From Rhodococcus sp. 105337 (GTDB lineage: Bacteria > Actinomycetota > Actinomycetes > Mycobacteriales > Mycobacteriaceae): a DNA stretch of 64,000 nt. The DNA is taken from NCBI RefSeq assembly GCF_012844225.1, contig NZ_JABAGQ010000006.1, positions 62,001 through 126,000 on the forward strand, given 5' to 3'. Positions 9,222-18,109 of this stretch are shown here, in pieces. Within the stretch, counting starts at the first letter, position 1; every line of letters begins with the position of its first letter. The notes beneath the pieces were generated by a model. It saw nothing but the letters and a program-made list of their open reading frames with translations. It ran no database searches and was not told the origin of the DNA. The position numbers and the translations under genes are program-made.

Positions 9222-12200
9222 ATGTCCATCTCCCCTGCCCCGAACCGCCGCGACCTGAAGTCGGCGCTCGCCGACGTGTCGCTCCGCGACGAACACCGCC
9301 TCCGCCGCCGTCTCGACCGCGCACGTGGCGAGGACGCACTCGCCGGCATCGCCGCCGAGATCGAGCGCGCCCGCGGGCGTCTCGCCGACCGTGCCGCCGC
9401 GGTCCCGGCGATCACGTATCCCGAGGACCTGCCCGTTTCCCAGCGCAAGGACGACATCGCCGCGGCGATCCGCGATCACCAGGTCGTGGTGGTCGCAGGT
9501 GAGACGGGATCGGGGAAAACCACCCAGATTCCCAAGATCTGTCTCGAGCTCGGTCGCGGGGTTCGCGGTCTCGTCGGCCACACCCAGCCACGCCGGATCG
9601 CAGCCCGTGCGGTGGCCGAGCGGCTCGCCGAGGAACTCGGCTCGGAAGTGGGCGACACCGTCGGCTACACCGTGCGCTTCACCGATGAGGTGTCCGGGTC
9701 GACACTCGTCAAACTGATGACCGACGGCATTCTGCTTGCCGAGATCCAGCGTGACCGCATGCTGCGCCAGTACGACACCCTCATCATCGACGAGGCGCAC
9801 GAACGCAGCCTCAACATCGATTTCCTGCTGGGCTATCTCCGCCAGTTGCTGCCGCGACGGCCCGACCTGAAGGTGATCATCACCTCGGCCACCATCGATC
9901 CCGAACGTTTCGCCCGGCATTTCGCCGATGCGGACGGAACACCGGCGCCGATCGTCGAGGTGTCCGGGCGGACCTATCCGGTGGAGGTGCGCTACCGGCC
10001 GCTCACCGTGGAGATCGGTGACCAGCTCGTCGACCGAGACCCCGTCGACGCGGTGTGCGAGGCGGTCGAGGAACTCCAGTCGGCCGGTGACGGCGACATC
10101 CTGGTCTTCCTCTCCGGCGAACGCGAGATCCGGGATACCGCGGACGCGCTGCACGACCGCAAACTCCGCAACACCGAGATCCTGCCGTTGTACGGCAGGC
10201 TCTCCGCCGCCGAGCAACACCGCGTGTTCTCCTCCCACACCGGCCGCCGGGTAGTCCTGTCGACCAACGTCGCGGAGACGTCGCTGACGGTGCCGGGTAT
10301 CCGCTACGTCGTCGATCCGGGTACAGCGCGCATCTCCCGTTATTCGGTGCGCACCAAGGTGCAGCGTCTCCCGATCGAGGAGATTTCCCAGGCCTCCGCT
10401 CGCCAGCGCGCTGGCCGATGCGGACGTGTCGCCGACGGAATCTGTATCCGGCTCTACTCGGAAGACGATTTCGAGGGCCGCCCCGAGTTCACCGAGCCGG
10501 AGATCCTCCGCACGAACCTGGCGTCGGTCGTGTTGCAGATGACCGCACTCGGTCTCGGAGACATCGGTTCGTTCCCCTTCGTCGAACCACCCGACCCGCG
10601 TGCGATCCGCGACGGCATCGCGCTGCTCGAGGAACTCGGAGCGCTCGAACCGGCCAAGGCCGGGGAATCGCCGCGGCTGACCGCAACAGGACGTGAGATC
10701 GCCCGGCTTCCGGTGGATCCGCGCATGGCCCGGATGATCGTCGAGGGCCATCGCAACGGATGTCTGCGCGAGATTCTCATCATCGTCTCGGCGCTGTCGA
10801 TCCAGGACGTACGGGAGCGACCCTCGGAGTTCCAGCAGGCGGCCGACGAGAAGCACGCCCGCTTCGCCGTGGAGGGCTCGGATTTCCTCGCCTTCCTACG
10901 CCTGTGGGATTACCTGAAAGAGCAACGGAAAGAGCTGTCCTCCAGCCGATTCCGGAGAATGTGCCGCGACGAATTCCTGCATTGGCTGCGCATCCGTGAA
11001 TGGCAGGATCTGCAAGGGCAACTGCGCCAGATCACCGTCTCGCTCGGCTGGGAGACACATCACCGGCCCGTGAGCGACGAGGCGATCCACCGCTCGCTCC
11101 TCGCCGGCCTGCTCTCGCACGTCGGCCTCCGCGAAGGCGACAAGCGCGATTACCTGGGCGCCCGCGGTGCGCACTTCGCGATCTTCCCCGGCTCGTCCCT
11201 GTTCAAGAAACCCCCGCGCTGGGTGATGGCCGCAGAACTGGTGGAAACGTCGCGGCTGTGGGCACGGATGGTCGCGCGCGTCGAACCGGAATGGGTCGAG
11301 AAACTCGCTCCGCATCTGATCAAGCGGACGTACTCCGAGCCGCACTGGTCCATCAAGCACGAGTCCGCGATGGCGTACGAGCGCGTCACCCTCTACGGCA
11401 TTCCCCTCGTCGCCCAACGGCCCGTGCAGTACGGACGGATCGATCCCGAGGTCTCGCGTGAGTTGTTCATCCGCCACGCACTCGTCCAGGGCGAGTGGCG
11501 GACGCGCCACAAATTCTTCCACGCCAACCGGGCACTGCTCGAGGACGTCGAAGAACTCGAGCACCGCGCGCGCCGGCGCGACATCGTCGTCGACGACGAC
11601 ACGCTCTTCGAGTTCTACGACGAGCGGGTCGGTCCGGACGTCGTCTCCGCCCGGCACTTCGACACGTGGTGGAAGAAAACCCGGCACTCCCAGCCCGACC
11701 TGCTGACGTTCACCCCTGAAACCGTCGTCAACCAGGATGCCGCCGCGGTCCTCGAAGGGGACTACCCCGACGCCTGGCGTCAAGGGGAGATGCAGTTCCC
11801 GCTCACCTACCAATTCGAGCCGGGCACCGAGAACGACGGTGTGACAGCACGGATTCCGGTCGCACTGCTCGCCAACGTCCGCCCGGTCGGCTTCGACTGG
11901 CTCGTTCCCGGGATGCGGCAGGACCTCGTCACAGCACTGATCAAGACTCTGCCGAAACCTCTTCGGCGGCAGGTTGTTCCCGCGCCCGACTATGCGGCCG
12001 CAGTGCTCGCGTCGGTGACTCCCCGTTCCGAACCGCTCGTCAATGCGGTCGCGCGTGAATGCTCCCGGCTCGGCAACTGCCGTATCGAACCGGGCGACTT
12101 CGACCTTGCGGCTCTCCCCGACCACCTCCGCATGACTTTTGCGGCGGTGGACGAGAAGGGCACGGTTCTGGCGCGCAGCAAGAGCCTGACCGAACTTCGG

Positions 12201-13115
12201 GCCCGACTGTCCACCAGGGTCGATGCCGAGGTATCCCGGGCCGCGTCGGGCACCGAACGCGCGCCCGCAGTGGTCTGGACCGCGGAGACCCTCGGCACGC
12301 TCGAGCCGACCGTCACCCGCAGTGTCGGAGGCCAGCAGGTCACCGGTTACCCGGCGCTCGTGGCGGAGGGTTCGGGTGTGGCCGTCCGAGTCCTGAGCAC
12401 CGCGTCGGCCCAGGCTGCCGCGACCCGACTCGGACTGCGGACGCTGCTCCTCGCGACCGCACCGACGAAATCGAAGGCCATCACCTCCGGCCTCACCAAC
12501 GCCGAACGCCTCGCCCTCGGCCGCAACCCCGACGGTTCGTTCGACGCGCTCGTCGAGGACTGCCGGGCGTGTGCAGTGGACGAGATGATCGCTGCGCACG
12601 GCACCCCGGTACGCACACCGGCGGAGTTCGAAGAACTGGCGAAAACGGTTCGTAGCCGTCTTCCCGGTGCGGTCGCCCGTCTGCTCCGCGCAGTGGTCCC
12701 GGTCCTCTCGGGCGCACACGAGGTCGGCGTCGCACTCGAGCGGGTCCGCGGTGAGGCCGCGGACGACGTACGAGAACAGTTGTCCTCACTGGTTTTCCCC
12801 GGATTCGTGACCGACCTGGGTTCGCGCCGCCTCGCGGAACTGCCCCGGTATCTGGCGGCAGCGGTGCAGCGCCTCGATGCGCTGCCCGGTGGTTCCCCAC
12901 GCGACGCGCAGGGCATGGACGTCCTGGACCGCGTGTACTCCGCGTACGACCGGTTGCTGGCACGGCTTCCCGAAGGACGCCGAACGGCGCCCGACGTCGT
13001 CGATATCTACTGGATGATCGAAGAGTTGCGCGTGAGCCTGTTCGCGCAGGGACTGGGTACCCGAATCCCGGTGTCCGAGAAGCGGGTCCTCAAAGCGATC
13101 GACGCCGTCCGCTGA
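9222..13115 (+). CDS. hrpA: ATP-dependent RNA helicase HrpA
   Basis: A 1297-residue DEAH-box helicase of the HrpA family, close to the full length of the E. coli protein. Motif I is GETGSGKT at residues 93-100, motif II is DEAH in LIIDEAHERSLNIDF, motif III is SAT in IITSATIDP, and motif VI is QRAGRCGRV. The C-terminal half carries the HA2, OB-fold and DUF3418 regions. HrpA acts on structured mRNA and stalled ribosomes. The ATG at 9222 (MSISPAPNRRD) was chosen because the frame extends to 8988 through a low-complexity stretch that overlaps the start of the divergent aminotransferase. It converges on nrdR, whose stop lies 22 bases away. Confidence 0.93.
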   Translation: MSISPAPNRRDLKSALADVSLRDEHRLRRRLDRARGEDALAGIAAEIERARGRLADRAAAVPAITYPEDLPVSQRKDDIAAAIRDHQVVVVAGETGSGKTTQIPKICLELGRGVRGLVGHTQPRRIAARAVAERLAEELGSEVGDTVGYTVRFTDEVSGSTLVKLMTDGILLAEIQRDRMLRQYDTLIIDEAHERSLNIDFLLGYLRQLLPRRPDLKVIITSATIDPERFARHFADADGTPAPIVEVSGRTYPVEVRYRPLTVEIGDQLVDRDPVDAVCEAVEELQSAGDGDILVFLSGEREIRDTADALHDRKLRNTEILPLYGRLSAAEQHRVFSSHTGRRVVLSTNVAETSLTVPGIRYVVDPGTARISRYSVRTKVQRLPIEEISQASARQRAGRCGRVADGICIRLYSEDDFEGRPEFTEPEILRTNLASVVLQMTALGLGDIGSFPFVEPPDPRAIRDGIALLEELGALEPAKAGESPRLTATGREIARLPVDPRMARMIVEGHRNGCLREILIIVSALSIQDVRERPSEFQQAADEKHARFAVEGSDFLAFLRLWDYLKEQRKELSSSRFRRMCRDEFLHWLRIREWQDLQGQLRQITVSLGWETHHRPVSDEAIHRSLLAGLLSHVGLREGDKRDYLGARGAHFAIFPGSSLFKKPPRWVMAAELVETSRLWARMVARVEPEWVEKLAPHLIKRTYSEPHWSIKHESAMAYERVTLYGIPLVAQRPVQYGRIDPEVSRELFIRHALVQGEWRTRHKFFHANRALLEDVEELEHRARRRDIVVDDDTLFEFYDERVGPDVVSARHFDTWWKKTRHSQPDLLTFTPETVVNQDAAAVLEGDYPDAWRQGEMQFPLTYQFEPGTENDGVTARIPVALLANVRPVGFDWLVPGMRQDLVTALIKTLPKPLRRQVVPAPDYAAAVLASVTPRSEPLVNAVARECSRLGNCRIEPGDFDLAALPDHLRMTFAAVDEKGTVLARSKSLTELRARLSTRVDAEVSRAASGTERAPAVVWTAETLGTLEPTVTRSVGGQQVTGYPALVAEGSGVAVRVLSTASAQAAATRLGLRTLLLATAPTKSKAITSGLTNAERLALGRNPDGSFDALVEDCRACAVDEMIAAHGTPVRTPAEFEELAKTVRSRLPGAVARLLRAVVPVLSGAHEVGVALERVRGEAADDVREQLSSLVFPGFVTDLGSRRLAELPRYLAAAVQRLDALPGGSPRDAQGMDVLDRVYSAYDRLLARLPEGRRTAPDVVDIYWMIEELRVSLFAQGLGTRIPVSEKRVLKAIDAVR

Positions 13116-13136
13116 GCGGAAGCGCAGACCCCGCGC

Positions 13137-13607
13137 TCAGTCGGCGTCGGGGACGCGCTCGGTCTGGTGCTGACGAAGTTCCGTGATCTCGCGCTCGAAA
13201 TCCTCTGCCGAACTGAAGGACCGATACACCGACGCGAAGCGCAGGTAAGCGACCTCGTCGAGATCGCGCAACGGGCCGAGGATCGCCAGTCCGACCTCGT
13301 GACTGGGCACCTCGGGTGAGCCTTTGGCACGGATCGTGTCTTCGACCTGCTGAGCCAGTTTGTTGAGCGCATCGTTGTCGACGTCGCGCCCCTGACATGC
13401 GCGGGCGACACCTCGGACGACCTTCTCGCGGCTGAAGGGTTCGGTGACCCCGCTGCGCTTGACCACCGACAGAACGGCGGTCTCGACGGTGGTGAAACGG
13501 CGGCCGCATTCGGGGCATGCCCGGCGGCGACGGATCGCGGCACCCTCGTCTGCCTCGCGCGAATCGACCACCCGAGAATCGGGATGGCGGCAATACGGGC
13601 AGTGCAT
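13137..13607 (-). CDS. nrdR: transcriptional repressor NrdR
   Basis: A 156-residue NrdR. The N-terminal zinc ribbon has Cys3, Cys6, Cys31 and Cys34 ([15 protein letters not shown]), followed by an ATP-cone domain ([16 protein letters not shown]). NrdR binds NrdR boxes and represses ribonucleotide reductase genes in an ATP/dATP-dependent way. The ATG at 13607 fits the family N-terminus; the frame is open much further upstream but that part overlaps the LysM gene. It is next to the LysM gene and lexA, matching the mycobacterial order and tying dNTP supply to the SOS locus. Confidence 0.96.
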   Translation of the reverse strand: MHCPYCRHPDSRVVDSREADEGAAIRRRRACPECGRRFTTVETAVLSVVKRSGVTEPFSREKVVRGVARACQGRDVDNDALNKLAQQVEDTIRAKGSPEVPSHEVGLAILGPLRDLDEVAYLRFASVYRSFSSAEDFEREITELRQHQTERVPDAD

Positions 13608-13804
13608 GTGGGTTCCTTCGTCGCTGCCGTGAGGGCCGCGACGCCGGCGTGGGACCGATGCCGTCCTGGCGGAATCGCTGCCACCCTCGGGTGCAGTGAT
13701 GCCGACGCGACCACACGGGGTGGTGTGACTGACAGTCCACGACAATACCCGCATGTCCGGTTCGGCCGGGTGCGGCGGGTCGACAGACGGCGTCGCCACC
13801 GGAA

Positions 13805-14356
13805 TCACCCCCGGTCCGGCGCGGGCACCAGGAGTCGATGGCCCGAGGTCAGGGCCCCCGCGTCGAGGTCGTTCATCTCCGCGATCCGCGCGAGCGTGAC
13901 ATCGACCGGAGCGTCCGGATCGACCCGCACAGCCAGCGCAGCAGGCGTCTCCCCGTCGCGTACCTCCGTCACGACCGCCGAGCCCGCGCCCGCCGTCACC
14001 TGGCTCGTCCGAACGTGCGCGACCGTGAGCAGCGCGGCGGTGGCGAGCGCGCTGGCCAGCACAACGGCAATCATCTGCCGCCACGTGACGCCGTCGGACA
14101 CCGCTCGCTGCGACGGACGCGCCGCCACGATCCGGGTGCGCCGGAAGAGCGGATCCACCTGGGGCGCACGACCGGACCGGACACGCTCGTCTCCCGCCCA
14201 CAAGGCACCGGCACCTCCTGGTGTCGCGCGGGACACCAGCCGTGACGGCTGTCGCGTGCCGTTCCGTGCCGGCCGTCGCGTACGAGGATGCGCCGGCGGC
14301 ACCACACCCCCCGCTCGACTGTGCGCCGCATTCCGCCGAACCGCTGTTGCACCCAT
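13805..14356 (-). CDS. LysM-domain membrane protein, SOS-induced division regulator (ChiZ/DivS-like)
   Basis: A 183-residue protein. A basic Arg-rich cytoplasmic region (residues 1 to 90) is followed by one membrane helix ([21 protein letters not shown]) and a C-terminal LysM domain ([40 protein letters not shown]) that would bind peptidoglycan outside. The gene is divergent from lexA as M. tuberculosis Rv2719c (ChiZ) is, and as the SOS cell-division inhibitor DivS is in Corynebacterium. A LexA box lies 27 bases upstream of the start. It is predicted to delay septation after DNA damage. The family link rests on gene position and architecture. Confidence 0.8.
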   Translation of the reverse strand: MGATAVRRNAAHSRAGGVVPPAHPRTRRPARNGTRQPSRLVSRATPGGAGALWAGDERVRSGRAPQVDPLFRRTRIVAARPSQRAVSDGVTWRQMIAVVLASALATAALLTVAHVRTSQVTAGAGSAVVTEVRDGETPAALAVRVDPDAPVDVTLARIAEMNDLDAGALTSGHRLLVPAPDRG

Positions 14357-14382
14357 CGGAACCTCCGTGTGCGTTCGCCGTG

Positions 14383-14398
14383 TCGATCGTACGTTCGA
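14383..14398. promoter_or_regulatory. LexA box 1 (SOS box)
   Basis: TCGATCGTACGTTCGA is a 16-base palindrome with one mismatch to the actinobacterial LexA consensus TCGAAC-N4-GTTCGA. It is 27 bases from the LysM gene start, so it most likely represses that gene. Confidence 0.85.
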
Positions 14399-14412
14399 TA
14401 CCGTAAGGGTAT

Positions 14413-14428
14413 TCGATCATCCGTTCGA
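14413..14428. promoter_or_regulatory. LexA box 2 (SOS box)
   Basis: TCGATCATCCGTTCGA is a one-mismatch match to TCGAAC-N4-GTTCGA and lies 14 bases past box 1, roughly one and a third helical turns. An extra GTTCGA half site follows at 14439-14444. Confidence 0.82.
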
Positions 14429-14493
14429 ACGAAAGTCTGTTCGAATTTCTATCACAGGGGCGCGACGGACGTCACCCGTTCGCCGCATGAATC

Positions 14494-14509
14494 TCGAACA
14501 GGTGTTTGA
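14494..14509. promoter_or_regulatory. LexA box 3 (SOS box) before lexA
   Basis: TCGAACAGGTGTTTGA has one mismatch to TCGAAC-N4-GTTCGA. It lies 76 bases before the lexA start, in the promoter region, and should mediate lexA autoregulation. Confidence 0.82.
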
Positions 14510-14585
14510 TATACGCGGGCGATGTCGATAGATTCGGTAGGTAACACCAATCGCATCCGACACTCGACCCACGGAGGTCACGACC

Positions 14586-15308
14586 ATGGCGGACGGCAAC
14601 TCCGCGGCAGGCCGGAGCCGGAAGGCGGCCGACGACACGACACCCGGCCTCACCGAGCGCCAGCGCCGCGTCCTCGAGGTGATCCGGGACTCGCTCACGG
14701 TTCGCGGGTATCCCCCCAGCATCCGGGAGATCGGCGACGCCGTCGGGCTCAACTCCACTTCCTCGGTGGCGCACCAGTTGCGCACACTCGAGCGCAAGGG
14801 ATTCCTGCGGCGTGACGCAAACCGTCCGCGGGCCGTCGACATCCGCGGACTCGACGACAACGGCTCGGTGACGTCTACGGAGACCGGCTCCGCCACCACG
14901 ATCGTCGCGACCTCCGACCCGGATCTCATGGCCTCGGCCGCGATGGTGCCGGTGGTCGGGCGGATCGCCGCCGGCGGCCCCATCCTCGCAGAGGAGTCGG
15001 TGGAAGACATCTTCCCGCTCCCCCGCGAACTCGTCGGACAGGGTTCGCTGTTCCTGCTCAAGGTCGTGGGTCAGTCCATGGTCGACGCGGCGATCTGCGA
15101 CGGGGACTGGGTGGTCGTGCGGCAGCAGAACGTCGCCGACAACGGCGACATCGTCGCGGCCATGCTCGACGGTGAAGCCACCGTCAAGACCTTCAAGCGC
15201 GTGAAGAACGACGTGTGGCTCATGCCGCACAATCCCATGTTCGAGCCCATTCCGGGCAACGACGCCGTCATTCTCGGCAAGGTCGTCACGGTCATCCGCA
15301 AGATCTGA
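14586..15308 (+). CDS. lexA: SOS response repressor LexA
   Basis: A 240-residue LexA. The N-terminal winged helix has [21 protein letters not shown], which contacts the SOS box. The self-cleavage site is Ala129-Gly130 in GRIAAGGPI. The Ser-Lys dyad is Ser164 (GQSMVDAA) and Lys201 (GEATVKTFK). Activated RecA stimulates autocleavage, lifting repression of DNA repair genes. A GGAGGTCACGACC stretch precedes the ATG. It carries a variable linker rich in Thr and Asp between the two domains. It is followed by a bidirectional hairpin. Confidence 0.98.
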   Translation: MADGNSAAGRSRKAADDTTPGLTERQRRVLEVIRDSLTVRGYPPSIREIGDAVGLNSTSSVAHQLRTLERKGFLRRDANRPRAVDIRGLDDNGSVTSTETGSATTIVATSDPDLMASAAMVPVVGRIAAGGPILAEESVEDIFPLPRELVGQGSLFLLKVVGQSMVDAAICDGDWVVVRQQNVADNGDIVAAMLDGEATVKTFKRVKNDVWLMPHNPMFEPIPGNDAVILGKVVTVIRKI

Positions 15309-15329
15309 GCGTCTGTTCCCGGACACGAC

Positions 15330-15374
15330 GAGGCCGGGGTGCCGTCCGCGTAGTGCGGGGCACCCCGGCCTCTT
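15330..15374. terminator. bidirectional terminator between lexA and acyl-CoA dehydrogenase
   Basis: GAGGCCGGGGTGCC pairs with GGCACCCCGGCCTC across a 17-base loop. It lies between the two convergent stop codons. No T-run is present, as is common in actinobacteria. Confidence 0.82.
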
Positions 15375-15407
15375 CCGATCCGGTCACCGGGCGAGCCGGT
15401 ACGAAGG

Positions 15408-16550
15408 TCAGATCTCGAGTCCGCGCCCGATGACTTCCTTCATGATCTCGTTCGTTCCGCCATAGATCTTCTGCACGCGCGCGTCGAGGTAGGCGCGTGC
15501 CACGGGGTACTCACGCATGTAGCCGTAACCACCGTGCAACTGCAGGCAGCGATCGATGAGCTCGACCTGCTTGTCGGTGGTCCAGTACTTCGCCATCGCG
15601 GCTTCCTGCACGGTGAGCGTGCCGGCATTGAGTTCCTCGATGCACTTGTCGACGAAGACACGCGCGAGCTTCGTTTCCGTCGCCAGTTCGGCGAGTTCGA
15701 AGCGGGTGTGCTGGAACTTGCCGATCGGCTTGCCGAAGGCCTTGCGGTCGCGGCAGTACTGGATCGTGTCCTCGAGGACCTTCTCCATCGCCGCAGCAGC
15801 GACGACGGCGATCGACAGACGTTCCTGGGGAAGGTTCTGCATCAGGTAGATGAAGCCCAGTCCCTCTTCGCCGAGGAGGTTGGCCGCCGGCACCCGCACG
15901 TCGGTGAAGTGCAGTTCCGCGGTGTCCTGGGCAGCGAGGCCGATCTTGTCGAGGTTGCGTCCCCGCTCGAAGCCGGGCATGCCACGCTCGACGACGAGCA
16001 GCGAGAACCCCTGCGCGCCCTTGTCGGGGTCGGTGCAGGCCACGACGATCACCAGGTCGGCGTTGATGCCGTTCGTGATGAAGGTCTTCGAGCCGTTGAG
16101 CACCCAGTCGTCGCCGTCGCGTACCGCGCGGGTCTTGATGCCCTGCAGGTCACTACCGGTGCCCGGCTCGGTCATCGCGATCGCGGTGATGATCTCGCCG
16201 GAACAGAAGCCCGGCAGCCAGCGCTTCTTCTGCTCGTCGTTGGTGAGCGCGAGGAGGTACGGCGCCACCACGTCGTTGTGCAACATGAAGCCGACGCCGC
16301 TGAAGCCGCCTCGCGTGGTCTCCTCGGTGAGGACGGTGTTGTAGCGGAAGTCGTCCACCCCGCCGCCGCCGAATTCCTCCGGCACGGCCATGCCGAGGAA
16401 GCCCTGCTCGCCGGCCTTCTTCCACACCTCACGGTCGACGATCTTGTCCTTCTCCCACTGCTCGTGGAAGGGGGCCACCTCCTGTTCGAGGAACTTCCGG
16501 TACGACTCCCGGAAGAGTTCGTGCTCGGGCTCGAAAAGGGTGCGTTGCAT
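15408..16550 (-). CDS. fadE20: acyl-CoA dehydrogenase (FadE20-like)
   Basis: A 380-residue FAD-dependent acyl-CoA dehydrogenase that makes the trans-2-enoyl-CoA in beta-oxidation. FAD/substrate motifs include ITAIAMTEPGTGSDLQGI and VNGSKTFITNG forms (VLNGSKTFITNGINADL), and the C-terminal signature KIYGGTNEIMKEVI. The ATG at 16550 is preceded by AGGAG; the frame is open 40 codons further but that part lacks conservation. The gene lies between lexA and hflX, where M. tuberculosis has fadE20. Substrate chain length is not fixed by sequence. The symbol is assigned on synteny. Confidence 0.87.
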   Translation of the reverse strand: MQRTLFEPEHELFRESYRKFLEQEVAPFHEQWEKDKIVDREVWKKAGEQGFLGMAVPEEFGGGGVDDFRYNTVLTEETTRGGFSGVGFMLHNDVVAPYLLALTNDEQKKRWLPGFCSGEIITAIAMTEPGTGSDLQGIKTRAVRDGDDWVLNGSKTFITNGINADLVIVVACTDPDKGAQGFSLLVVERGMPGFERGRNLDKIGLAAQDTAELHFTDVRVPAANLLGEEGLGFIYLMQNLPQERLSIAVVAAAAMEKVLEDTIQYCRDRKAFGKPIGKFQHTRFELAELATETKLARVFVDKCIEELNAGTLTVQEAAMAKYWTTDKQVELIDRCLQLHGGYGYMREYPVARAYLDARVQKIYGGTNEIMKEVIGRGLEI

Positions 16551-16653
16551 CTGCGCTCCTGTGTGTGACGGCTTTCGACACCCCAACCGTATGCACGGAA
16601 ATGTGTGGTGACGCTGACAGGAGCGAGCGAGTTTTGTGACCGCGCACGCACCC

Positions 16654-18027
16654 TCAGCGACGAAGGTCACTCAATCGCCGAAGGATCGGGTACGCGATGA
16701 GGATGCCGATCGAACCCCAGGCGATGCCCCCGAGCTCCACCGAACCGACGGACAGAGTGAGGTCACCGATACCCGCGACCAGCGCCGCCGCGGCGACGGT
16801 GAGATTCACCGGGTCGGTGAAGTCGACCTTGGCGTCCATCCAGATCCGCACGCCCAGAAGGCCGATCAGGCCGTAGAGGACGAGTGTTGCGCCGCCGAGC
16901 ACGCCGTCGGGCACGGTGAAGACGAGTGCGCCGAACTTCGGCGAGAAGGCCAGGACCACGGCGGTCACCGCCGCGACCCAGTAGGCCGCGGTCGAGTAGA
17001 CACGAGTGGCAGCCATGACACCGATGTTCTCGGCATACGTCGTGGTTCCGGATCCGCCGCCGGCACCGGCGAGGGTGGTGGCAAGTCCGTCGGCCAGCAG
17101 CGCATTGCCTGCCACGTCGTCGAGGTTCTTACCCGTCATGGCGGCTACCGCCTTGACGTGCCCGACGTTCTCGGCGACCAGGACGATGACCACGGGAAGC
17201 GTCAGCAGGATCACGGAGAGTTCGAACGTCGGCCCCCGCAACTCGGGCAGCCCGAACCATGCAGCCTCGCGCATGGCGTCGACCCGCTCGGATGCGAGCG
17301 ATCCGGTCAACGCGGCGAAGATCCACCCGACGACGACGCCGACCAGAATGCCCAGTCGCCCGAGCATGCCCGGTCCTACCACGGTGACGAGAAGGATCAC
17401 GACCAGTGTCACGAAGGCGATCAGCGGCTGCGCTTCGAACGAACCTGCCGCTGTGGGGGCGAGATTGAGGCCGATGAGTGCCACCACCGCGCCGGTGACC
17501 ACCGGCGGCATGACCGCGTCGATGACGTGGGCGCCGAGCGCTTTGACGAGCAGGCCGATCAATGCGAGCACGACGCCGGCGACCAGGATGCCGCCGAGTT
17601 GAGCGGCGGGACCCGAACCGGCGGATGCGGTGAGCGGCGCGATGAACGCGAACGACGACCCGAGGTAGCTGGGCACCCTCCCGCGGGTGAGTATCAGGAA
17701 CAACGCGGTGCCGATACCGGAGAAGAGCAGCGTCGTGGTCACCGGGAAGCCGGTGATGGTGGGGACGAGCAGCGTCGCTCCGAACATCGCGATGACGTGC
17801 TGCATCCCGATGCCGATGGTTCGCGGCCACGACAGCCGCTCGTGCGGTGCGACGACCGCACCCTTGTCGATGTGGCGTCCGTCGCCGTGCAGCGACCATC
17901 CCAGACCGCCGAAGCGTCGGCGCTCGGTGCCGCTCTCGCGGTCTCGCTCGGTCCCGTCCACTCGTTCGGTCCCGTTTTCTCGCTCGGTCCCGTTCTCTCG
18001 CTCGGTCCCGTCCTCTTGTACGTTCAC
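16654..18027 (-). CDS. NCS2 uracil/xanthine permease
   Basis: A protein of about 457 residues with 12 to 14 membrane helices. The substrate-binding regions are FGATLLVPTITG near the first helix, LVAENVGHVKAVAAMTG (the key Glu), and GGSGTTTYAENIGVMAATRV in the central domain, all typical of the NCS2 family (UraA-like). It imports uracil, xanthine or a related base by proton symport. The N-terminus carries a tandem repeat GTEREN (see the repeat entry). The start is uncertain: GTG at 18027 (VNVQEDGTEREN) is used, and the first clearly conserved residues begin near GAVVAPHERLSW. Confidence 0.85.
   Translation of the reverse strand: MNVQEDGTERENGTERENGTERVDGTERDRESGTERRRFGGLGWSLHGDGRHIDKGAVVAPHERLSWPRTIGIGMQHVIAMFGATLLVPTITGFPVTTTLLFSGIGTALFLILTRGRVPSYLGSSFAFIAPLTASAGSGPAAQLGGILVAGVVLALIGLLVKALGAHVIDAVMPPVVTGAVVALIGLNLAPTAAGSFEAQPLIAFVTLVVILLVTVVGPGMLGRLGILVGVVVGWIFAALTGSLASERVDAMREAAWFGLPELRGPTFELSVILLTLPVVIVLVAENVGHVKAVAAMTGKNLDDVAGNALLADGLATTLAGAGGGSGTTTYAENIGVMAATRVYSTAAYWVAAVTAVVLAFSPKFGALVFTVPDGVLGGATLVLYGLIGLLGVRIWMDAKVDFTDPVNLTVAAAALVAGIGDLTLSVGSVELGGIAWGSIGILIAYPILRRLSDLRR
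17945..18016 (+). repeat. tandem 18-base repeats in the permease N-terminus
   Basis: Four consecutive 18-base copies (consensus CGCTCGGTCCCGTTNTCT on the plus strand) with degenerate relatives further along. On the minus strand they encode six-residue units G-T-E-R-E/V-N/D near the permease N-terminus. The perfect 18-base phase keeps the frame, so copy number can change without breaking the gene. Confidence 0.85.
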
Positions 18028-18109
18028 GAAACGCAATGTTAAGGCTCCGCGCCCCCTGCCGCCCAGGTCGCCCCACCCGAGGTCAGCGAAGCGGGCGACG
18101 CAGTGCGAA

